A stretch of DNA of 64,000 nucleotides from Nitrosomonadales bacterium. Its GTDB lineage: Bacteria > Pseudomonadota > Gammaproteobacteria > Burkholderiales > Gallionellaceae. Made by a program: the position numbers and the translations under genes. The notes beneath the pieces were generated by a model that was not told the origin of the DNA, ran no database searches, and saw only the letters and a list, made by a program, of their open reading frames with translations. This document shows, in pieces, positions 41,243 through 50,374 of the stretch; position 1 is the stretch's first letter, and each line of letters begins with the position of its first letter. The stretch spans positions 248,001 through 312,000 of the forward strand of contig JADJWO010000001.1 of assembly GCA_016716325.1 (NCBI GenBank). Reading direction: 5' to 3'.

Positions 41243-43360
41243 TTGAGTCATTACAAGAAAACATTAACTTACGGAAATCATCAGCTTACCCTGGAAACTG
41301 GCGAGATCGCGCGCCAGGCCAGCGGTGCGGTGATGGTCAGTCTCGATGACACCGTTGTGCTGGTTACGGTGGTCGGCCGGAAAGATGCCAAGCCCGAACA
41401 GGACTTTTTCCCGTTGACCGTGGATTATCAGGAAAGGACCTATGCGGCCGGCAAGATTCCCGGAGGGTTCTTCAAGCGCGAAGGACGTCCGAGCGAAAAG
41501 GAGATCCTGACCTCCCGGTTGATCGATCGTCCGTTGCGCCCGCTGTTTCCGGAAAGTTTCTACAACGAAGTGCAGATCGTCGCGACGGTGATGTCGTCCG
41601 ACAACGAGATCGATTCGGATATCCCGGCCATGATCGGCGCATCCGCCGCGCTGGCACTGTCCGGCATTCCGTTCGACGGCCCGGTCGGTGCGGCGCGCGT
41701 CGGTTATGCGGACGGCCAGTACCTGCTCAACCCGACTGCGACTGAACTCACCACTTCGCAACTGGACCTGGTTGTGGCGGGCACCGACCGCGCGGTACAG
41801 ATGGTTGAATCCGAGGCGCAACAATTATCAGAAGAGGTGATGCTGGGTGCGGTGATGTTCGGTCACGAACAGATGCAAATCGTGATCCAGGCGATCAACG
41901 AGATGGTCGAAGCCGTCGGCGCGCCTGCATGGGACTGGACGCCTCCTGCCAAGGACGAGGCGCTGATCGCCAGAATCGCGGCACTTGCCGAGGCACCGTT
42001 GCAACAGGCTTATGCGATCCGCGCCAAGCAGGCGCGCACCGATGCGGTCGCTGCGATCCACGACAAGGTCATCTCCGAGATCATCACGTCCGATGCGGCC
42101 CCCGGCCTGAAGAATCATGTCAATGACCTGTTCAGTGCGCTGGAGGCCAAGATCGTGCGTGGGCAGATCCTCAGCGGCGAACCGCGCATCGATGGCCGTG
42201 ACACCCGTACCGTGCGTCCGATCACGATCCGCAACGGCGTGCTGCCACGCACGCACGGTTCTACCCTGTTTACCCGCGGTGAAACGCAGGCGATCGTCGT
42301 GGCGACACTCGGCAGCATGCGCGATTCTCAGAAGATCGATGCGTTGCAGGGCGAATACAGTGACCGCTTCATGCTGCATTACAATTTCCCGCCGTATTCC
42401 ACCGGTGAGACCGGGCGCGTAGGTTCGCCCAAGCGCCGCGAGATTGGCCATGGTCGTCTGGCCAAGCGCGCGCTGGTTGCGGTATTGCCAGGCGAGGAGG
42501 ATTTTGGCTATGCGATGCGCGTGGTCTCGGAAATCACTGAATCAAACGGTTCCAGTTCGATGGCGTCGGTATGTGGTGGCTGCCTGTCGCTGCTGGATGC
42601 CGGTGTGCCGCTCAAGGCGCATGTAGCCGGTATCGCGATGGGGTTGATCAAGGAAGGCAACCGTTTTGCGGTGCTGACCGATATTCTCGGCGACGAAGAT
42701 CACCTGGGCGACATGGACTTCAAGGTGGCGGGTACCGAGAGCGGCGTGACTGCGCTACAGATGGACATCAAGATCAACGGCATCACCCGCGATATCATGC
42801 AGGCGGCATTGGCACAGGCGCGCGAGGGCCGTATGCACATCCTCGGTCTGATGAAGCAGGCCATGCCTAATGCGCGCACCGAAGTTTCCGAATTCGCACC
42901 GCGCATGATCAAGATGAAGATCAACCCGGAAAAGATCCGCGACGTGATCGGCAAGGGCGGGGCGGTGATCCGTGCGCTGACCGAAGAGACCGGAGCGACC
43001 ATTGATATAGACGACCTCGGTAATATCACCATCGCCTGCGTAAGCGGTGAAGCGGGGAGCCTGGCCAAGAAGCGCATCGAGGATATCGTGGCCGAAGTGG
43101 AAGTGGGCAAGATATACGAAGGCCCGGTAGTCAAGTTGCTCGATTTCGGGGCTTTGGTCAACGTGCTACCAGGCAAGGATGGCCTGTTGCATATCTCCCA
43201 GATCGCGCACGAACGGGTGAATGCAGTGTCCGACCACCTCAAGGAAGGTCAGGTCGTCAAAGTCAAGGTGTTGGAAGTGGACGACAAGGGACGCATGAAG
43301 TTGAGCATGAAGGCACTGCTGGCTCCGCCAGAACCAAAAGAAACCAGGTCTGCCGAGTAG
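41243..43360 (+). CDS. pnp: polynucleotide phosphorylase
   Basis: A 705-residue phosphorolytic 3'-5' exoribonuclease of the degradosome: two RNase PH domains ([43 protein letters not shown]), an alpha domain, KH ([20 protein letters not shown]) and S1 ([21 protein letters not shown]). The start is taken as TTG 41243 because AAAGGGG lies 8 bp upstream and the protein then aligns with the usual start about 15 residues before [10 protein letters not shown]. An ATG at 41219 would add eight unusual residues. Confidence 0.95.
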   Translation: MSHYKKTLTYGNHQLTLETGEIARQASGAVMVSLDDTVVLVTVVGRKDAKPEQDFFPLTVDYQERTYAAGKIPGGFFKREGRPSEKEILTSRLIDRPLRPLFPESFYNEVQIVATVMSSDNEIDSDIPAMIGASAALALSGIPFDGPVGAARVGYADGQYLLNPTATELTTSQLDLVVAGTDRAVQMVESEAQQLSEEVMLGAVMFGHEQMQIVIQAINEMVEAVGAPAWDWTPPAKDEALIARIAALAEAPLQQAYAIRAKQARTDAVAAIHDKVISEIITSDAAPGLKNHVNDLFSALEAKIVRGQILSGEPRIDGRDTRTVRPITIRNGVLPRTHGSTLFTRGETQAIVVATLGSMRDSQKIDALQGEYSDRFMLHYNFPPYSTGETGRVGSPKRREIGHGRLAKRALVAVLPGEEDFGYAMRVVSEITESNGSSSMASVCGGCLSLLDAGVPLKAHVAGIAMGLIKEGNRFAVLTDILGDEDHLGDMDFKVAGTESGVTALQMDIKINGITRDIMQAALAQAREGRMHILGLMKQAMPNARTEVSEFAPRMIKMKINPEKIRDVIGKGGAVIRALTEETGATIDIDDLGNITIACVSGEAGSLAKKRIEDIVAEVEVGKIYEGPVVKLLDFGALVNVLPGKDGLLHISQIAHERVNAVSDHLKEGQVVKVKVLEVDDKGRMKLSMKALLAPPEPKETRSAE

Positions 43361-43379
43361 TCTGTCAGCAACAAAACAG

Positions 43380-43405
43380 AAAAGCCCCGGAAATCGGGGC
43401 TTTTC
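43380..43405 (+). terminator. intrinsic terminator of pnp
   Basis: AAAAGCCCCG / CGGGGCTTTT stem with loop GAAAT, 20 bp past the stop codon. Confidence 0.9.
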
Positions 43406-43462
43406 TGTTTGTTATGCGTCGTTCAGTCCATCCGAACCTGAAGGCTGATCTTCGTCGAAAAC

Positions 43463-43496
43463 AAAAGGCCAAAGAAACCTTGGCCTTTTTGTTTTT
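43463..43496 (+). terminator. second hairpin with T run between pnp and dksA
   Basis: AAAAGGCCAA / TTGGCCTTTT stem with a seven-base loop and further Ts. It could back up the pnp terminator or, read on the other strand, contribute to ending dksA transcription. The remainder of 43406-43623 shows no gene. Confidence 0.7.
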
Positions 43497-43611
43497 AGTT
43501 CCGGCATAACATAAGCTTCGCGTATGTTAGCCTGCACTGAAAGCAGATCGCGAAATGTTCATTGGGGCTTTGGGCTCCGACATAATCTGAAGGTTAGTCT
43601 CCGCCGAAAGT

Positions 43612-43637
43612 AGATTGCCAAAATTATTTGGCAATCT
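43612..43637 (-). other. perfect hairpin overlapping the dksA stop codon
   Basis: AGATTGCCAAA / TTTGGCAATCT, an 11-bp perfect stem with loop ATTA, includes the last four dksA codons and its stop. There is no long T run after it on the minus strand, so a role in mRNA 3'-end protection is as likely as termination. Confidence 0.55.
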
Positions 43638-44046
43638 GCTTTTCACGGATCTCGTCCAGCGTCTTGCAGTCGATGCACAGGGTGGCGGTGGGGCGTGCTT
43701 CCAGACGGTTCAGCCCGATCTCGATGCCGCAATTTTCACAATAGCCATATTCTCCCGCATCGATTCTGGTAAGCATCTCGTCGATCTTCTTGATCATCTT
43801 GCGTTCACGGTCGCGGTTGCGCAGTTCCAGTCCCATATCGGATTCCTGTGTGGCGCGGTCGTTCGGGTCGGCAAACACGGTTGCCTCGTCCTGCATGGTA
43901 TGCACGGTGCGGTCGATGTCCTCACCCAATTCCGCCTTGATATCGTTCAATATCTTGCGAAAATGATCCAGTTGCTTGGGGTTCATGTAGGCCTCGCCCT
44001 TCTTGGATTTGTATGGGGCGATGGGTTTTTGAGGCTGTATCGGCAT
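43624..44046 (-). CDS. dksA: RNA polymerase-binding transcription factor DksA
   Basis: A 140-residue DksA. The coiled-coil tip has DPNDRA (Asp60, Asp63, Ala65), matching the D-x2-D-x-A residues that act in the secondary channel. The four-Cys zinc finger is complete (CENC at 103-106, CIDC at 124-127). With ppGpp it redirects RNA polymerase in the stringent response. GGAG lies seven bases before the ATG on the minus strand. Confidence 0.96.
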   Translation of the reverse strand: MPIQPQKPIAPYKSKKGEAYMNPKQLDHFRKILNDIKAELGEDIDRTVHTMQDEATVFADPNDRATQESDMGLELRNRDRERKMIKKIDEMLTRIDAGEYGYCENCGIEIGLNRLEARPTATLCIDCKTLDEIREKQIAK

Positions 44047-44119
44047 TGCACTTCTCCAACAGGATAAATCAAGTCCGCTTTAATACCAGAAAGCGGGTTT
44101 TTGAGCAACTTTATTGATG

Positions 44120-44848
44120 TCAGGCGAGCAGCAGAAACAGGCTGGGACGCTTGTCCAGGGGCGGGGCCGGTTGTGATTTCCACCGTGCGATCGAACGTGT
44201 GTTTATCTGTTCATCGGGAAGTGTGATATGGGTCGCGATGCAGAGTTGCGTTTGCGGTCGGCAGTGCGCGAGCAGGGCCTCGAACAATTTACGGTTGCGA
44301 TAGGGGGTTTCGATGAACAACTGGGTCTGTTTCCGTTTGGCGGATTCGGCTTCCAGCGCGACGATCGTTCTTTTGCGTTCCGCTTCCTCGATGGGCAGGT
44401 AGCCGTGGAAGGCAAAACACTGGCCGTTCAATCCCGAGGCCATCAAGGCCAGCAGGATTGAGGACGGCCCGACCAGGGGCACGACACGGATGCCGTTGCG
44501 GTGTGCCAGGCCGACCAGGTCGGCTCCCGGGTCGGCGATGCCCGGACAGCCTGCTTCGGAAATCAGGCCGACATCGTGTCCGGCCAGCAGCGGGGCAAGC
44601 AGCCCGGCCATTTCGTTCGCGGCGGTATGTTCGTTGAGACTGGCCAGATCAAGTGACTGGATCGGATGCTCAGGCTTGAGCGTAGCGAGGAATTGGCGCG
44701 CGCTTTTGGGTTTTTCCACCACGAAATGCCGCAACCCGCGCGCGATGCCGATGACATGTTGCGGCAATACCTGTCCGGCGGGTGTATCGCCAAGCGTACA
44801 CGGGATCAGGTACAGGATACCTTTATTTATGGTCGGAACGGTGCCCAT
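44120..44848 (-). CDS. SAM-dependent methyltransferase, RsmI/tetrapyrrole methylase family
   Basis: A 242-residue protein of the RsmI-like family: ILYLIPCTLGD near the N-terminus, DVGLISEAGCPGIADPG (the SAM-binding glycine-rich segment), VVPLVGPSSILLALMASGLNGQCFAFHGYLP and TQLFIETPYRNRKLFEAL. RsmI 2'-O-methylates C1402 of 16S rRNA, but this shorter form (canonical RsmI is about 280 residues) may have a different target. It follows maf by two bases on the same strand. Confidence 0.85.
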   Translation of the reverse strand: MGTVPTINKGILYLIPCTLGDTPAGQVLPQHVIGIARGLRHFVVEKPKSARQFLATLKPEHPIQSLDLASLNEHTAANEMAGLLAPLLAGHDVGLISEAGCPGIADPGADLVGLAHRNGIRVVPLVGPSSILLALMASGLNGQCFAFHGYLPIEEAERKRTIVALEAESAKRKQTQLFIETPYRNRKLFEALLAHCRPQTQLCIATHITLPDEQINTRSIARWKSQPAPPLDKRPSLFLLLA

Positions 44849-44850
44849 GG

Positions 44851-45435
44851 TCAGAACAGGCGCACGTTTTCGCGGCGCAGCATTTCAATCAACAGAATGA
44901 GCGGAAGTCCGATCAGTGCGTTCGGATCGTTGCCGGCCATTGAACTCATCAGGGCTATCCCCAAGCCTTCTGATTTTGCGCTGCCCGCGCAGTGATAGGG
45001 CTGTTCCTTGCGCAAATAACCTTCTATCTCGGCATCGCTCAGTTCGCGCAGGGTGACCAAATTTTCCGCCACTTCGGTCTGCATGTTGCCGGTCTTGCCG
45101 TTCAACAGGGCCAGTGCGGTATAGAAACAGGTGGTCTTGCCGCGCATCGCCTGCAATTGTCTGACCGCATTATCGTGGGTAAGCGGCTTGCCGAGTTGCC
45201 GTCCTTCCAGCAAAGCGACCTGATCGGAGCCGATGACCAGCGCGTCGGGGTATTCGGCGGCCACGGCACGGGCCTTTTCCTGTGCCAATCGCATCGAAGT
45301 GGCACGCGCCGATTCGCCTGGCATGGGAGTCTCATCGACATTCGGCGCGGCGGTCTCGAACGGGAGTTGTAACCGTTTGAGCAGTTCGCTGCGGTAGACG
45401 GAAGTGGAAGCGAGGACAAGCAACTGAGAATTCAA
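44851..45435 (-). CDS. maf: Maf-family nucleotide pyrophosphatase
   Basis: A Maf/YceF-type protein of 194 residues starting from TTG 45435 (reads [22 protein letters not shown]): AAGGAA lies just upstream and the length then fits the family. [19 protein letters not shown] and [29 protein letters not shown] are family motifs. It hydrolyses modified nucleoside triphosphates such as m7GTP. An ATG at 45483 would add 16 residues but would lie inside the divergent yceD promoter. Confidence 0.9.
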   Translation of the reverse strand: MNSQLLVLASTSVYRSELLKRLQLPFETAAPNVDETPMPGESARATSMRLAQEKARAVAAEYPDALVIGSDQVALLEGRQLGKPLTHDNAVRQLQAMRGKTTCFYTALALLNGKTGNMQTEVAENLVTLRELSDAEIEGYLRKEQPYHCAGSAKSEGLGIALMSSMAGNDPNALIGLPLILLIEMLRRENVRLF

Positions 45436-45454
45436 CAATAATTCCTTGGGATTT

Positions 45455-45483
45455 TTGACAGGGTGCGGCGAAAAATATATCAT
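45455..45483 (+). promoter_or_regulatory. strong sigma-70 promoter for yceD-rpmF
   Basis: TTGACA (45455-45460), 17-bp spacer, TATCAT (45478-45483): a 6/6 and a 5/6 match. The predicted start of transcription, about 45490, is only a few bases before the yceD ATG at 45493. Confidence 0.8.
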
Positions 45484-45492
45484 GCGCGCCTC

Positions 45493-45987
45493 ATGTTCGC
45501 ACGGCCTTTCATCGACAGTCTGGATTTTGCCCGGAACGGCAGGAAAGTAGACGGTAAAGTGCCGGTTGCCGAGATGCCGCGCCTGCGGGATATGCTTGAG
45601 GATTCCAGTGGGGATTTGGGCTACATGGTTCAAGGTGGCATGGACCCGCAAGGCATTCCGTATCTGGATGTCAGCATAACCGGAAGCTGCCGATTGCGCT
45701 GCCAGCGTTGTCTGGAAGCGCTGGATCATGCGGTGAGCATCGACACCCGGTTGTTGTTGCGCGATCAGGAATCGCTGAATGCGCTGGACGGTGAGGAAGA
45801 TACGTTCGACAGCATTCTGGCAGATACGCATCTGGATGTGACGGACATGCTGGAAGAAGAGATTTTGTTAAGCCTGCCAATCGCGCCCAGGCATGAACCG
45901 GGCGATTGCAGGGAGACAGATAGCGAAAATGGGCAAGTGGAAGAACAGCATCCTTTTGCGGTTTTGGCAAAATTGAAGCGTAATTAA
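45493..45987 (+). CDS. yceD: YceD family protein (DUF177)
   Basis: A 164-residue YceD-family protein, with the metal-binding-like [16 protein letters not shown] centre and the acidic end [22 protein letters not shown]. It sits directly before rpmF, the usual position, and family members have been linked to 23S rRNA metabolism. The start [16 protein letters not shown] fits homologues; from the predicted promoter the message would be nearly leaderless. Confidence 0.9.
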   Translation: MFARPFIDSLDFARNGRKVDGKVPVAEMPRLRDMLEDSSGDLGYMVQGGMDPQGIPYLDVSITGSCRLRCQRCLEALDHAVSIDTRLLLRDQESLNALDGEEDTFDSILADTHLDVTDMLEEEILLSLPIAPRHEPGDCRETDSENGQVEEQHPFAVLAKLKRN

Positions 45988-46011
45988 ACAGTTTTTTGAG
46001 GAGTATTTAGC

Positions 46012-46191
46012 ATGGCAGTTCAACAGAACAAGAAATCCCCGTCCAAGCGTGGCATGCACCGCGCCCATGACTTCCTGAGCAATCCAGCGACAGCGGTCGA
46101 ACCGACCACTGGCGAAAACCATTTGCGTCACCACATCAGTCCGACCGGTTTCTACCGTGGCAAAAAGGTAGTCAAGATCAAGGGCGAATAA
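46012..46191 (+). CDS. rpmF: 50S ribosomal protein L32
   Basis: A 59-residue L32 ([21 protein letters not shown] ... YRGKKVV), full length, with GAGG ten bases upstream of the ATG. It lies between yceD and plsX, the conserved order that ties ribosome and lipid synthesis. This form lacks the zinc-binding cysteines of some L32 proteins. Confidence 0.96.
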   Translation: MAVQQNKKSPSKRGMHRAHDFLSNPATAVEPTTGENHLRHHISPTGFYRGKKVVKIKGE

Positions 46192-46278
46192 GCATTGGGT
46201 AGCGCAGCCGATTGCAACAGTCGGCTGCGTTTTATTTAGTTTGTTCCTGAACTTCTTGTTACCTGAGAGGCCGCTTAA

Positions 46279-47316
46279 GTGGATGTCACATTGGCCATAG
46301 ATGCGATGGGAGGCGACCACGGTACTACGGTCACTATCCCGGCTGCGATTGAATACCTGAAGCGGGTTCCCGGCGATACCATTGTCCTGGTGGGCATCCC
46401 CGATGCCATCGAGGCGGAATTGCGCTCCTTGGGCGTGCAAACGGGTGTGCATTTGCGCATCCATCCGGCCAGCGAAGTGGTGGGTATGGACGAACAGCCC
46501 CAATCTGCGTTGCGCGGCAAGAAAGACTCCTCGATGCGCGTCGGCATCAATCTGGTCAAGAGCGGCGAAGCATCGGCCTGCGTGAGTGCAGGCAACACCG
46601 GCGCATTGATGGCGACGGCGCGCTATGTGTTGAAAACCATTCCCGGCATCGATCGTCCCGCAATCGCTTCCTATCTGCCCACCGTGAAAGGCCAGGTCTG
46701 TATGCTGGACCTGGGTGCCAATACCGATTGCAATGCCGAGCATCTGCTGCAGTTCGCGATAATGGGCGCCACGCTGGTCACCGCGCTGGAACAAAAGCCC
46801 AATCCCTCGGTTGGGTTGCTCAACATCGGCAGCGAAGACATCAAGGGTAACGAGGTGGTCAAACAGGCCGCCGAACTGCTACGTAACAGCGACCTGAACT
46901 TCTACGGCAACGTCGAGGGTAACGACATCTTCAAGGGTACGACCGACGTGGTGGTGTGCGACGGCTTCGTCGGCAACGTCGCGCTGAAGACTACCGAAGG
47001 GCTGGCGCAGATGCTGGGCGGTTTCCTGAAGGAGGAGTTCAAGCGCAATATCTTCACCAGGCTGGCCGCTGTCGTCGCGTTGCCCGTGCTGAACGCGTTC
47101 AAGCGCAGGGTCGACCACCGCCGCTACAATGGCGCGAGTTTCCTTGGCTTGAAAGGGATCGTAGTGAAAAGCCACGGATCGGCGGACAAACTGGCTTTTC
47201 GCTGTGCGATCGAGCGGGCCGCAGAGGAGGCGCGTGGAGGCATGTTGCAGCACATCAGTGAGCATATCGAGAAGTGGCACCACGAGCGCAAGAGCACAGC
47301 GGAAGGAGTGTCCTGA
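46279..47316 (+). CDS. plsX: phosphate acyltransferase PlsX
   Basis: A 345-residue PlsX: N-terminus [23 protein letters not shown], then [18 protein letters not shown] and [31 protein letters not shown]. It makes acyl-phosphate from acyl-ACP for phospholipid synthesis. GTG start with GAGAGG eight bases upstream. Its stop overlaps the fabH start (TGATG). Confidence 0.96.
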   Translation: MDVTLAIDAMGGDHGTTVTIPAAIEYLKRVPGDTIVLVGIPDAIEAELRSLGVQTGVHLRIHPASEVVGMDEQPQSALRGKKDSSMRVGINLVKSGEASACVSAGNTGALMATARYVLKTIPGIDRPAIASYLPTVKGQVCMLDLGANTDCNAEHLLQFAIMGATLVTALEQKPNPSVGLLNIGSEDIKGNEVVKQAAELLRNSDLNFYGNVEGNDIFKGTTDVVVCDGFVGNVALKTTEGLAQMLGGFLKEEFKRNIFTRLAAVVALPVLNAFKRRVDHRRYNGASFLGLKGIVVKSHGSADKLAFRCAIERAAEEARGGMLQHISEHIEKWHHERKSTAEGVS

Positions 47317-48275
47317 TGTATTCGAAAATTATTGGAACCGGCAGTTACCTGCCGGCCAGGACGCTGACCAACTACGACCTCGAGAAGATGGTCGATACCA
47401 CGCATGACTGGATCTTTTCCCGCAGCGGCATCGTCGAGCGCCATATCGCCGCCGAAGGCGAGCTGACCAGCGACCTCGCCCTGCAAGCCAGCCGCAAGGC
47501 CATCGAGGCCGCGGGCGTCGCAGTTGACGAGATCGATCTGATCATCGTCGCGACCACCTCTCCCGACCACCTGTTTCCCAGCACGGCCTGCGTGCTGCAG
47601 GACAAACTCGGCATCAAGAACGGCGGTGCGGCATTCGACATACAGGCCGTGTGCGGCGGCTTCGTCTTCGCGCTGAACACCGCCGACATGTATATCCGCG
47701 GCGGACAGGCGAAGACCGCATTGGTGGTCGGCGCGGAAGTGCTGTCGCGCATGCTGGACTGGAACGATCGCACCACCTGCGTGCTGTTCGGCGACGGCGC
47801 GGGCGCGGTGTTGCTGCAAGCCTCCGGGACACCGGGCATCGTCGCCGCCAAACTGCATTCCGACGGCAGCCACCGCGGCATGCTCAAGGCCGAAGGCAAT
47901 GTCCGAAACGGTGAAATCGACGGCGACCCGTTCATCAAGATGGACGGGCAGGCGGTCTTCAAGTTCGCGGTGAAGGTACTGAGCGACGTGGTCGAAGAGG
48001 TCCTGGAAGCTCAACAATTGAAGGGCGCCGACATCGACTGGCTGGTGCCGCACCAGGCCAATATCCGTATCATCGAGGCGACCGCGAAGAAGCTGGGTCT
48101 CGGTATGGACAACGTGGTGGTGACAGTCGCGAGACATGGCAATACCTCGGCCGCGTCGATCCCGCTGGCGCTGGATACCGCGGTGCGCGACGGCCGCATC
48201 AAGGCCGGACATAACATCCTGATCGAAGCCGTGGGTGGTGGGTTCACCTGGGGCGCTATTCTTATCAAGTGGTAG
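47316..48275 (+). CDS. fabH: beta-ketoacyl-ACP synthase III
   Basis: A 319-residue FabH. The catalytic triad is visible: Cys113 in [14 protein letters not shown] (AAC.GF is commoner than AVCGGF), His in [10 protein letters not shown] and Asn in [14 protein letters not shown]. It condenses acetyl-CoA with malonyl-ACP to start fatty-acid synthesis. GGAAGGAG precedes the ATG, which overlaps the plsX stop by one base. Confidence 0.96.
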   Translation: MYSKIIGTGSYLPARTLTNYDLEKMVDTTHDWIFSRSGIVERHIAAEGELTSDLALQASRKAIEAAGVAVDEIDLIIVATTSPDHLFPSTACVLQDKLGIKNGGAAFDIQAVCGGFVFALNTADMYIRGGQAKTALVVGAEVLSRMLDWNDRTTCVLFGDGAGAVLLQASGTPGIVAAKLHSDGSHRGMLKAEGNVRNGEIDGDPFIKMDGQAVFKFAVKVLSDVVEEVLEAQQLKGADIDWLVPHQANIRIIEATAKKLGLGMDNVVVTVARHGNTSAASIPLALDTAVRDGRIKAGHNILIEAVGGGFTWGAILIKW

Positions 48276-48283
48276 GTGATCCC

Positions 48284-49216
48284 ATGACTAAATTCGCATT
48301 CGTATTTCCCGGACAGGGTTCCCAGTCGCGCGGCATGATGAACGGCTACGCCGATTTTCCGGCAGTGCGGGATACCTTTGCCGAAGCATCCGACGTGCTT
48401 GGACAGGACTTGTGGCAATTGGTCGCCGAGGGCGGGGATGCCGAGCTGAATACTACGGTGAACACCCAGCCGATCATGCTGACCGCAGGCGTGGCGGTCT
48501 ATCGCGCCTGGCAGTCGCAGAACGGAGCGCTGCCGGCGATGATGGCAGGACATAGCCTGGGCGAATACACCGCGCTGGTTGCAGCCGGCGCGCTGAGCTT
48601 CGCCGACGCGCTACCGCTGGTGCGCTTCCGCGCGCAATGCATGCAGCAGGCCGTGCCCGAAGGCGTGGGTGGCATCGCTGCGATCCTCGGACTGGATGAC
48701 GACACGGTACGCGCGGTGTGTGCCGAGGGCGCGCAGGGCGAAGTGCTGGAAGCGGTGAATTACAATTCGCCCGGACAGGTGGTGATTGCCGGGAACCGCG
48801 CCGCGGTCGAACGCGGCATGGAACTTGCCAAGGCCAAAGGCGCGAAGCGCGCGATCATGCTGCCGATGAGCGTGCCGTCGCATTGCAGCCTGTTGAAGGG
48901 CGCTGCCGAGCAGTTGCGCGAGTATCTTGGCAACGTCTCGGTGCATGCGCCGTCCATCCCGGTGTTACACAACGCCGACGTGGCCGCCTATAGCGACGCC
49001 GCTTCGATCAAGGATGCGCTGGTGCGCCAGCTGTATTCGCCGGTGCGCTGGGTCGAGACCGTTCTGGAGTTCGGCAAACAGGGCCTCACGCACAATGCCG
49101 AATGCGCGCCCGGCAAGGTACTGGCCGGATTGAACAAGCGCATCGACACCAACCAGCAGACATTGGCCATCAACGACGGCGAAGCGCTGAAGACCGCTTT
49201 GACCGCACTCGCATAA
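48284..49216 (+). CDS. fabD: malonyl-CoA:ACP transacylase
   Basis: A 310-residue FabD with the nucleophile Ser91 in GHSLGEYTAL, the oxyanion loop FPGQGSQSRGMM and the catalytic His in SVPSHCSLL. It loads malonyl groups on ACP. ATG at 48284, eight bases after fabH. An in-frame upstream start would overlap fabH and is less likely. Confidence 0.96.
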   Translation: MTKFAFVFPGQGSQSRGMMNGYADFPAVRDTFAEASDVLGQDLWQLVAEGGDAELNTTVNTQPIMLTAGVAVYRAWQSQNGALPAMMAGHSLGEYTALVAAGALSFADALPLVRFRAQCMQQAVPEGVGGIAAILGLDDDTVRAVCAEGAQGEVLEAVNYNSPGQVVIAGNRAAVERGMELAKAKGAKRAIMLPMSVPSHCSLLKGAAEQLREYLGNVSVHAPSIPVLHNADVAAYSDAASIKDALVRQLYSPVRWVETVLEFGKQGLTHNAECAPGKVLAGLNKRIDTNQQTLAINDGEALKTALTALA

Positions 49217-49226
49217 GGAGAGGGAT

Positions 49227-49970
49227 ATGACACTGCAAGGACAGATCGCATTGGTGACCGGCGCCAGCCGTGGCATCGGACAGGCCGTCGCACTGGAACT
49301 CGGCAAGCAGGGCGCGACGGTGGTTGGCACCGCGACCAGCGACAAGGGCGCGCAAGCCATCGGCGAATATCTGGCGGCGGCGGGTATCAAGGGCGCGGGC
49401 ATGGCGCTGAACGTCAACGACGCGGCGCAGACCGAGCAGGTGCTGGGCGCGATCCGCCAGCAGTTCGGCGAAGTCTCCATTCTGATCAACAATGCCGGCA
49501 TCACCAGGGACAACCTGCTGGCGCGCATGAGCGACGAGGAATGGGACGACGTGCTGGCGACCAACCTCAAGTCCGTGTTCCGCATGAGCCGCGCCGTACT
49601 GCGCGCGATGATGAAGGCGCGGGGCGGGCGCATCATCAACATCTCTTCGGTGGTCGGCAGTATGGGCAACCCCGGCCAGTCGAACTACGCCGCCTCCAAG
49701 GCCGGCATGGCGGGTTTCAGCAAATCCCTCGCGCAGGAGATCGGCAGCCGCAATATCACCGTGAACTGCATCGCGCCGGGCTTCATTGACACCGACATGA
49801 CCCATGCACTGGGCGAAGAACAGCGCGCCAAACTGGTCGAGCATGTACCGTTGAAGCGCCTCGGTCAGCCTGCTGACATTGCCGCCGCCGCCGCCTTCCT
49901 TGCCGGCCCTGGTGCTGCTTACATCACCGGCGTCACGCTGCATGTGAACGGCGGGATGTACATGGAGTAG
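49227..49970 (+). CDS. fabG: 3-oxoacyl-ACP reductase
   Basis: A 247-residue short-chain dehydrogenase: NADP-binding TGASRGIG (residues 11-18), NNAG, catalytic Ser141, Tyr154 and Lys158 (SSVVGSMGNPGQSNYAASKAGM). AGGAGAGGG lies before the ATG. In most relatives acpP and fabF follow; here a 50-residue basic protein gene follows instead. Confidence 0.96.
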   Translation: MTLQGQIALVTGASRGIGQAVALELGKQGATVVGTATSDKGAQAIGEYLAAAGIKGAGMALNVNDAAQTEQVLGAIRQQFGEVSILINNAGITRDNLLARMSDEEWDDVLATNLKSVFRMSRAVLRAMMKARGGRIINISSVVGSMGNPGQSNYAASKAGMAGFSKSLAQEIGSRNITVNCIAPGFIDTDMTHALGEEQRAKLVEHVPLKRLGQPADIAAAAAFLAGPGAAYITGVTLHVNGGMYME

Positions 49971-50002
49971 GAACGCCACCCATTCATCGAACAGGATTAC
50001 CA

Positions 50003-50155
50003 ATGGCCAAGACAAATTACACTTTCGAGAAGCGCCAGAAAGAACTCGCCAAGAAGAAAAAACAGGAAGAAAAGCGCCTGAAGAAACTGGCGCAGAAAGA
50101 AGCCCCTGAATCCGGGGGAACACAGCCACCCGTTGACGAGGCGAGCGACTCCTGA
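50003..50155 (+). CDS. small lysine-rich conserved protein
   Basis: A 50-residue protein starting MAKTNYTFEKRQKELAKKKK, rich in Lys/Glu/Gln in its first 33 residues (predicted single helix) with an acidic, Pro-rich tail (ESGGTQPPVDEASDS). The start resembles small proteins of unknown function annotated in other proteobacteria. It occupies the place where acpP is expected but has no DSL phosphopantetheine site, so it is not ACP. Function unknown; it may bind nucleic acid. Confidence 0.7.
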   Translation: MAKTNYTFEKRQKELAKKKKQEEKRLKKLAQKEAPESGGTQPPVDEASDS

Positions 50156-50267
50156 GCCGACGGATACTTGCTCCGCGACCATTCCTGTCAGAAGCATTTC
50201 CACTTCCTTTCATAAGCTATTAGACTTGCGCCATTCGATTAATTAGAAACTCGCGCAGCGGGACCGC

Positions 50268-50309
50268 GTCCCTCTCTCCCGTTTGCGGGAGAGAGCAAGG
50301 AGAGAGGGG
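50268..50309. repeat. CTCTCCCG-type palindromic repeat
   Basis: CTCTCTCCCGTTTGCGGGAG followed by a second purine-rich half. It lies in the 219-bp gap before the ATPase gene, which otherwise shows no feature. Confidence 0.7.
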
Positions 50310-50374
50310 AAACGGGCATGGCGGGTTTCATCATCAGGGGTGGCATGTTTGCCATGCCCGTAAGGTGGTGTGAC

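Noticed and set aside
50003..50155. Small protein after fabG as acyl carrier protein
   Set aside because: It is only 50 residues, strongly basic at the start and lacks the DSL phosphopantetheine site.
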